Below are positions 58,656 through 64,000 of a stretch of 64,000 nt of DNA, in pieces. Both the position numbers and the translations under genes were made by a program. The stretch comes from Prochilodus magdalenae. Its lineage: Eukaryota; Chordata; Actinopteri; Characiformes; Prochilodontidae. How positions within the stretch are numbered: position 1 is the stretch's first letter; every line of letters begins with the position of its first letter. Location: contig JAMWET010000814.1 in NCBI GenBank assembly GCA_024036415.1, forward strand, positions 276,001 through 340,000. The letters are read 5' to 3'. Under the pieces are notes generated by a model. That model was given only the letters and a program-made list of their open reading frames with translations, ran no database searches and was not told the origin of the DNA.

Positions 58656-59439
58656 AGCGTGCTTTCTCATCATATGGGTCACTTAGTTGCTACTTAGTTG
58701 ACAGACGTTATTCAGCTGGGAAATGAATCTGTGTAATCTTGAAGTCAAGATTATTCCACCCCTACTGAAGCCCATCTACCTTTTCTCGACACTCACTGTC
58801 CTTTTTACTGTGTAGTTTCTTTTCTTGCTTGCACAGAAGGGTAGAGTCAGGAGACGGAAGGCAGAAGTAGTTTATTTCAAGGCGATCGCAGTTTACACAC
58901 ATGTCTCTTCCAAAGACATGCCGGTCCAGTCTGAACTTAGCCCAACTCAGTCCAACTCAGTCTGAAGACAGACCCTTGTCACACAGGTTTCCCCACCCCC
59001 CTATTTAATGTCAACAGATGGTCAGTCGTCCTTCAAGTGGTGTTTGACCTATGACCTGTAGAACCCTGATAGCAACATTCTCTTAGGGGCTCCATTCTGT
59101 TCTGATGATGTAGCTGTTTCCCACATGGTAAATTTATACGCACCTGTATACATACACACTTCTACACAAAACACACCTGTATACAAAACACTGATATCCA
59201 ACAACTGGAAACCACATTACCACTCCACCTTATTGATGCACATGTAGCCACGTAATTAATGCTAGCCATCCTCCAGACGTTCATCAATGGTCTGTTTCTG
59301 ACCACAAAGCCATATCCTTGACTGGATCTGTTTGGGTGGTGATTCCAACCCAGCAAACTAACACCACACACCTACAACCATGTCACTTCTGTGCTGAGAC
59401 TGATCCACTGTACCTATGGAACTTCCTTCCTATTGGTGC
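58656..59439. other. Mostly unclassified; possible LTR-like piece at 58,835-59,040
   Basis: On the minus strand 58,835-59,040 has a TATA-like 'cattaaatagg' and an 'aaataaactact' polyadenylation-like word, but no paired ends. 59,160-59,400 resembles part of a fish hairpin repeat (ccatcctccagacgttcatc; tggtctgtttctgaccaca). Confidence 0.25.
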
Positions 59440-59600
59440 ACGCAGTTAATGGGGGCTGATAAGTAGGACAGCAACAGATGGGCTGCAGTCTGTAGTTGCT
59501 CACCTATAGAGCTGACCTCATTATGTGGCCAGTGAGTGGAAATGCATGGTAGCTGTTTCAGATAAAGTGGACAGTGAGTGCACTCTGATACCACGGTACT
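59440..59600. mobile_element. Hairpin-type transposon fragment
   Basis: 'gatgggctgcagtctgtag', 'ataaagtggacagtgagtg' match the terminal part of the family seen at 9,035-9,390. Confidence 0.5.
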
Positions 59601-60204
59601 GCAGGAGATGATGCTGGAAGTCAAGCCCCTACAGATTATCCAATAGGAGAATTATTAATGCACAGGCTTTAAGAAGTCATCTATGAGACTTTGCTTTTGA
59701 TGGTGTGATAAACGCTGTTCTGTTATCTCCTTCTGCTATCTATTCTTAGCTCTTCTTCTCTGGTCAAGGTCATTGCTCGGTAGTCGTCCAGTGATAAGTT
59801 TACTCTCTGCTGCGGAAGGAGCCAGTTTCAGGTGGTTAATGATGCTCTTCATGTCTGACATTTCTACAGGATGAGGAGGACACACGCTGACTACTAAAGA
59901 AGGCTGCTGCTATCTGCAGTTCTGACACTGTGATAGCCCCCTGGCAGCAGCCCCTCGAGGCTGCTGTGACGTAGGAGAGTGAGAAGAACAATACGTGCTA
60001 AGGCTGTTGCAGTACCTCTGAGACGAGGTGTAGATAGTGTGGGCTGTGGTGTTCATTAGGTGTGGGCGATATGGCTGATGTCCTTCTTCAGGTTGATAAT
60101 GAGTAATATGGCTAGCACGTTGCTCTGTGCACATCATAGTTCCTCACAACAAGTGTGATGTGTTTAAGTTTTTTTTTTTTTTAAGGTTTAAGATTTTAAC
60201 ACCT
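59601..60204. other. Unique DNA
   Basis: Nothing recognised apart from a T-run at 60,168-60,182. Confidence 0.35.
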
Positions 60205-60505
60205 ATGTTGATCCCACAGTTGGGAAATTTAGTCTCCACATTTAACCCATCCGTGAAGTGAAACACCCACAAACTCACTAGTGAACACACACACACACTA
60301 GGGGGCGGTGGGCAGCCCTATCCACGGTGCCCGGGAAGCAATTGGGGGTTAGGTGCCTTGCTCAAGGGCACCTCAGTTGTTACTCTCAGTTCAGGGAATC
60401 GAACCGGTAAGCACCTCAGTTGTTACTCTCAGTTCGCGGAATCGAACCGGCGACCCTCCGGTCACAAGCCTGGTTCCCTAATCTCCAGTCCACGACTGCC
60501 CCAAT
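60205..60505 (-). mobile_element. tRNA-derived SINE with duplicated B box
   Basis: On the minus strand the head reads ggggcagtcgtggactggag, followed by the B box ggttcgattcc. The body includes the fish-wide blocks 'caccgtggatagggctgccc' and 'cacggatgggttaaatgtgg'. A 43-bp tandem duplication (60,369-60,454) contains a second B-box copy. Confidence 0.75.
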
Positions 60506-60507
60506 TA

Positions 60508-61063
60508 ATACCCATGTTAGCATTACAGAGGGAGCCAGAGATACGGTACAGCCCCACAAAGGTAATCAAGCTCCCTCAAATCAGTGAAATCTGGGGTTTT
60601 GCAAGGGTTGGGTTTACATGCCTTCAAAAAATTATATTTTGGCATGTGCCTTCACATGGCATGACTAGAAAATTGGATTTTCCAGAATTCCGACGTCAAC
60701 ATTTTGCCACAGTTGGGTCCATCACATCACATAACTGTGCTGTAACACTTGACAAAACAAAACACCACACTATAAGGTAAGCCTAGACATGCCTGTACAT
60801 CATAACAGACCAATTCTGGAAGCTTCTGAAGAGGTCCCCTAAAAGCTAGAGTGTAATCGGAGCGCTCTCTCTAAAAGAACATCAAGCTTTTTTTGTCAAA
60901 TTGCTTCCTCAGGAAATAACACCAAACAAAATACAGCCAACAAAAGGACTGAGTGAGGTGGTGGCATAAATAAACCCTCTCTATAGAACCTTTCAGTGGA
61001 TGGTTCTGTCACACGCCCTTTTCCTCCAGGGTTGATCTGCCTGACTACTATTGCTTCAGTCCA
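60508..61063 (+). repeat. Local duplication, copy B (partner 57,868-58,325)
   Basis: Same ends as copy A and full length; it directly abuts the head of the SINE at 60,505. Confidence 0.85.
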
Positions 61064-61352
61064 TCTGGTCAGTTTGATTTCTGTCTCTTTGTGTACTGCT
61101 AGCTATAAGAACTGAACCATCAGAGCCTGAATACAGACAGCGCTCAGCTCTCTGTTTGTTGAGTCAATCCTGGAATCCTTTCTGTTGTTATTTTCCCTTG
61201 TTCCTCCCCAGAGTTCTGATGTGGTGAAAAGGAAGAGTGAGAGAGGCTGGGTGAAGCATTCTGTTCTCCTCCGTCTGGCACGTCCTTCTCCCTCCCTTCC
61301 TCCCTCTCTCCCTTCCCCCCACGCCCTACCCATTCTACCCCTCTTTCGTCAG
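61064..61352. other. Unique DNA ending in a strong pyrimidine tract
   Basis: 61,262-61,352 is almost purely C/T and ends in a splice-acceptor-like ctctttcgtcag. Confidence 0.4.
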
Positions 61353-61566
61353 CACCTGACGTGTGCGAGTGCTACGATGCTGACGAAAAGACGTTCGACA
61401 CCACTCCGGAAGAGAAGGATCAGGGACAGCCAGTTTTCTCAAAGCCAATTTGGCATTGTTGTGCCGTCCCACTGTGCACTCGGCACAGCCTGCTTGATGC
61501 CAGGTCTAAATCGGCATCTATTGTTCTCCTGTGGGTATTCAGTGGGTGTCAATATTGTGCTGTCTC
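61353..61566 (+). other. Candidate internal exon
   Basis: The segment follows a 90-base pyrimidine-rich tract with acceptor TCGTCAG and ends at a donor TCTC|GTAAGT. One frame is open over all 214 bases, reading PDVCECYDADEKTFDTTPEE at the start; the first in-frame stop is formed only by the donor itself. CpG content in the first 70 bases is well above the surroundings. I do not recognise the peptide, and the second half looks less protein-like. It may be a real exon, a non-coding exon or a conserved element; no neighbouring exon was found in the window. Confidence 0.35.
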
Positions 61567-62029
61567 GTAAGTCTCATGAATCACAGATCTCGCAGCCTCC
61601 TCTTTCATTTGGAAAGCATTTTTTAATGCACAGCCCACTGTATCACCAGAATTAATCCTATTCATCCCATCTATCTTGATTGCGTTCCTGTTTAGATTAG
61701 AAGTGGTTAAGTGAGTTCTCTTCGGATGGTTCTAGAAGCCTGAACTGACTCATGGGGGATGACTGAGAAAACTCATTTAGTTCTTTCATCACTAAACCAC
61801 AGTAACAGCAGAAGCATGGCTAATCTCATTAATAACACACAGCTCTGCTGAGGCCAACCACTGTGATGCCCTTGTCAGCAGAGGGTACTAGAGGGTGGCC
61901 CTTAAAATAAAAACCATCAGGTTCTAATGCATGGTTGTGATGTCACAGGCATGAACAGACTTACCTTCGTCCTATAGCAACCTACCTATTTACGCTGAAG
62001 CAGTAAGAAGTGTTATAGCACAAGGTTTG
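61567..62029. other. Unique DNA
   Basis: 'tcagcagagggtactagagg' near 61,875 holds partial CTCF-like words. No gene recognised. Confidence 0.3.
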
Positions 62030-62789
62030 TACACCCATCATCAAAAAATTAGTTACACAGAAAACTGCACCCAGAAGGAATCAACCGACAGGAATGAGAG
62101 ATATGCAATTGATTCAAGTATCACGCTCGGCTGCGCATGTGATGTAAGCCAGGACGGGCCTCATCACTGTACCTGGCTGACCCAACAGCCACGATTGAAG
62201 ACATTCAGTGAGCAGTGATGCCCTCCATGAGTCATCCTGTTAGTGCCAGCACCATTGGCTGACGGCTGCACGACGGAGGACTACATGTACCCAGACCGTT
62301 ATGACAACTGCCCTTAACACCGCGTCAACATCACCAAAGACTGTAATGGTTTCGTGCCATGGAGTGACTCAGAATGGCCACGGGTCATCTTCAGTGACGA
62401 GTCCTGCTTTTGTCTTGGTGGAGACGACTAATGAATCAATGGATGCACCGTGGTCAGCACAAAGATGAACAGTTTGTTGTCACGCGCCACACGTCCAGAA
62501 GGCCCGGTGTCACCCCACCTCTATTCCTACCGCACAATCTGCAGAATATTCAAAATGCATGGGATGGATTATCACAGGACACCATTAGGAACCTCTACAA
62601 CTGCATGCCTAGGCGTCTGGTGGCCCAACTGAGAGACAGACTTCTGTATGTGTAGCTCAATAAACATTCCCCATATTAGTCTAAATGTATCATCATTTAT
62701 TGTTCCTGGTAACCTTTATCTTCCTTCCCTATAGCACTGTAATCCCACACCTCCCTCTGGGTGCAGCTCTTCTTTTGATGATGAGTGTA
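62030..62789 (+). mobile_element. Tc1/mariner relic family A, copy 3 (both ends present)
   Basis: Ends tacacccatcatcaaaaa and gatgatgagtgta are inverted, with 'gcacccagaaggaatcaacc' inside the left end. Remnants: EWPRVIFSDESCFCLGGDD (62,374-62,430, catalytic Asp region kept), RRPGVTPPLFLPHNLQNIQN and WDGLSQDTIRNLYNC. Several deletions shorten it to 760 bp against about 1.6 kb for full Tc1-type elements. A stop follows GGDD. Non-functional. Confidence 0.75.
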
Positions 62790-62819
62790 TTTTGTGTTTT
62801 GTCCATAGCACCAGAAAGA

Positions 62820-63145
62820 CTCACTCCATGACAGTCTGGCACAGCACCATTAAGGGCAGTGGTAACGGTCGGTGTGCATGTAGTCCTGTGTCATGCATCT
62901 GCCTTCCCATGGTGGTGGCCGGATGATTCATGGAGGACATCACTGCTTGCTGAATATCTGCAGTCGTGGCTGTTGGGTCAATCAGGTCCTGCAGTTAGGC
63001 TCATCCTTACCTTACATCCCACTCACAGACGAGCGTGAAACTGGAATCATTCACATGTGCTCACAATGTCAAACTTATCCACCAAGTTTCCTTCCTGTTG
63101 GTTGATTCTTTCTATTTGTGCAAGTAGTCTTTCGATGATAATGTA
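62820..63145 (-). mobile_element. Tc1/mariner relic family A, copy 4 (5' part)
   Basis: Matches the 34,480-35,004 part of copy 1 in the same orientation: 'catgtagtcctgtgtcatgc', 'tcgtggctgttgggtcaatc', then the terminus 'tcgatgataatgta'. Its 3' half is missing at the junction with copy 3. Confidence 0.7.
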
Positions 63146-63676
63146 AGTTTGTGTCAGTAAACATCAGTCCTCTGGTAGCTTTTGCTAATCTGTCCGGTTC
63201 ACTCCAGGTCATTACGAAATGTCAGACAGTTGAAGGTCAGTGTAACCAGGTTGCAAATTGTAAAAGTTTAATATAATCTTAAGGTTATAAACTGTAAAAT
63301 GGGTAAACTCCCCATGACAACATAGAACGTATGTCTCCCTGGCATCTTTAAAAAAAAGGGTGACATCCCTGGCAGCACAGAGTGATAACAGGTCCTGCTA
63401 TTTAATATCTATTAAGCCTTAACTCTATATATAAACCCCCATAAATTCAGACCTAAAAGCCTGGTTCAGCCATGCTGTAAATTCAGACCTTGTTCCATGC
63501 CCCATTACCTTGGTAATAAATATACAGCCTGTCAGGCTCAGGCAGCTGATGCCTACAAACCCTTAAACACAGCGCATGATGTCTTCATCTATAGAGAGGG
63601 GTGGCGTGCAGCCTCTAGGCACTGGCAATTTGAAAGTCGAGTGGAAATGACTTTAATAGTGGATATATTTAAAAGG
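63146..63676. other. Unique DNA
   Basis: Nothing recognised. Confidence 0.35.
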
Positions 63677-63680
63677 GACT

Positions 63681-63695
63681 TACATACACACATAT

Positions 63696-63735
<40 letters not shown>

Positions 63736-63736
63736 G
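63681..63736. repeat. (CA)n(TA)n microsatellite
   Basis: ACAC run leading into about 14 TA units. Confidence 0.95.
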
Positions 63737-63869
63737 TCATATGATTTGTCCCTGGAGTGAGCTCTTTTCTCTTTTTTGGTGAGCTGTATTATTGCGTAAG
63801 CTCCACTCTGATTGGCTGGTTTACAGCGAGACGCTGTGATGATCACACAGGCACAATGGAGACTGATAT

Positions 63870-64000
63870 GGGCAAATGTTGTCACTCAGTATGGTGTCAG
63901 GCCGCTGTCGGGAGTTGTAGAGGTTCCTAATGATATCCTATAATAATCCATCTCATTCAGCTTGAATATCCTCACACAGTTCCTACAGATGGTGCAGTAC
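63870..64000 (-). mobile_element. Tc1/mariner relic family A, copy 5 (runs off the window)
   Basis: Matches the C-terminal transposase region of copies 1 and 2 ('gttgtagaggttcctaatg', 'cttgaatatcctcacacag'). The 5' part lies beyond 64,000. Confidence 0.7.

Noticed and set aside
60410..60505. Second tRNA gene
   Set aside because: Head of a fish SINE with the usual downstream body and a duplicated B box.

Overview
This window looks like nuclear DNA of a teleost fish, probably an ostariophysan. The base for this is the repeat content: many Tc1/mariner remnants, an L2-clade LINE, two kinds of tRNA-derived fish SINE, hairpin-type and hAT-type non-autonomous DNA transposons, and dense microsatellites. 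There is no prokaryotic-style gene organisation, no CRISPR array, no rRNA and no free-standing tRNA gene. Lineage was judged by reading familiar repeat families, not by a database search.

Genes. The best host-gene evidence is at the left edge: a minus-strand first coding exon (1547-1832) with a strong Kozak start, a consensus splice donor and a CpG- and GA/CT-rich 5' leader. The rest of that gene lies beyond position 1. A second CpG-rich block (4560-5160) has an ORF ending at another minus-strand donor and may be an upstream alternative first exon. Weaker exon-like segments lie at 13,719-13,815 (-), 28,795-28,935 (+) and 61,353-61,566 (+). The only long intact coding sequence is the reverse transcriptase of the LINE (39,231-41,201). 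Most of the window reads as intergenic or intronic DNA.

Layout. 0-5 kb: AT-rich minisatellite, first exon, 17-bp minisatellite, second CpG block. 5-12 kb: tandem MITE dimer, CpG/TATA block, Tc1 and hairpin fragments. 12-31 kb: mostly unique DNA with scattered relics, a 165-bp tandem repeat and long CT and AAT/AAC tracts. 32-34 kb: a 1.9-kb array of 13-bp units with 234-bp higher-order periodicity. 34-35 kb: a Tc1-like relic carrying a SINE. 36-37 kb: duplicated GATA arrays and a nested palindrome. 38.4-41.7 kb: a 54-bp minisatellite split by the L2 element. 43-48 kb: a MITE in an AT array, retroposon tails, Tc1 relics, and a 531-bp Tc1-type element in a GATA array. 49-56 kb: a hairpin transposon, a hAT-type element, and a ~1-kb palindrome with a second 532-bp Tc1-type element at its centre. 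57-64 kb: a local duplication, a SINE with a duplicated B box, an exon-like segment and three Tc1-like relics.

The recurring theme is nesting: mobile elements sit inside simple or tandem repeats and inside each other, which gives a readable relative order of events. I found no convincing previously undescribed biochemical system. The most notable items are structural: the frame-independent 13-bp array, the interrupted palindrome, the nested palindrome, the L2-in-minisatellite junctions and the paired promoter-like CpG blocks.
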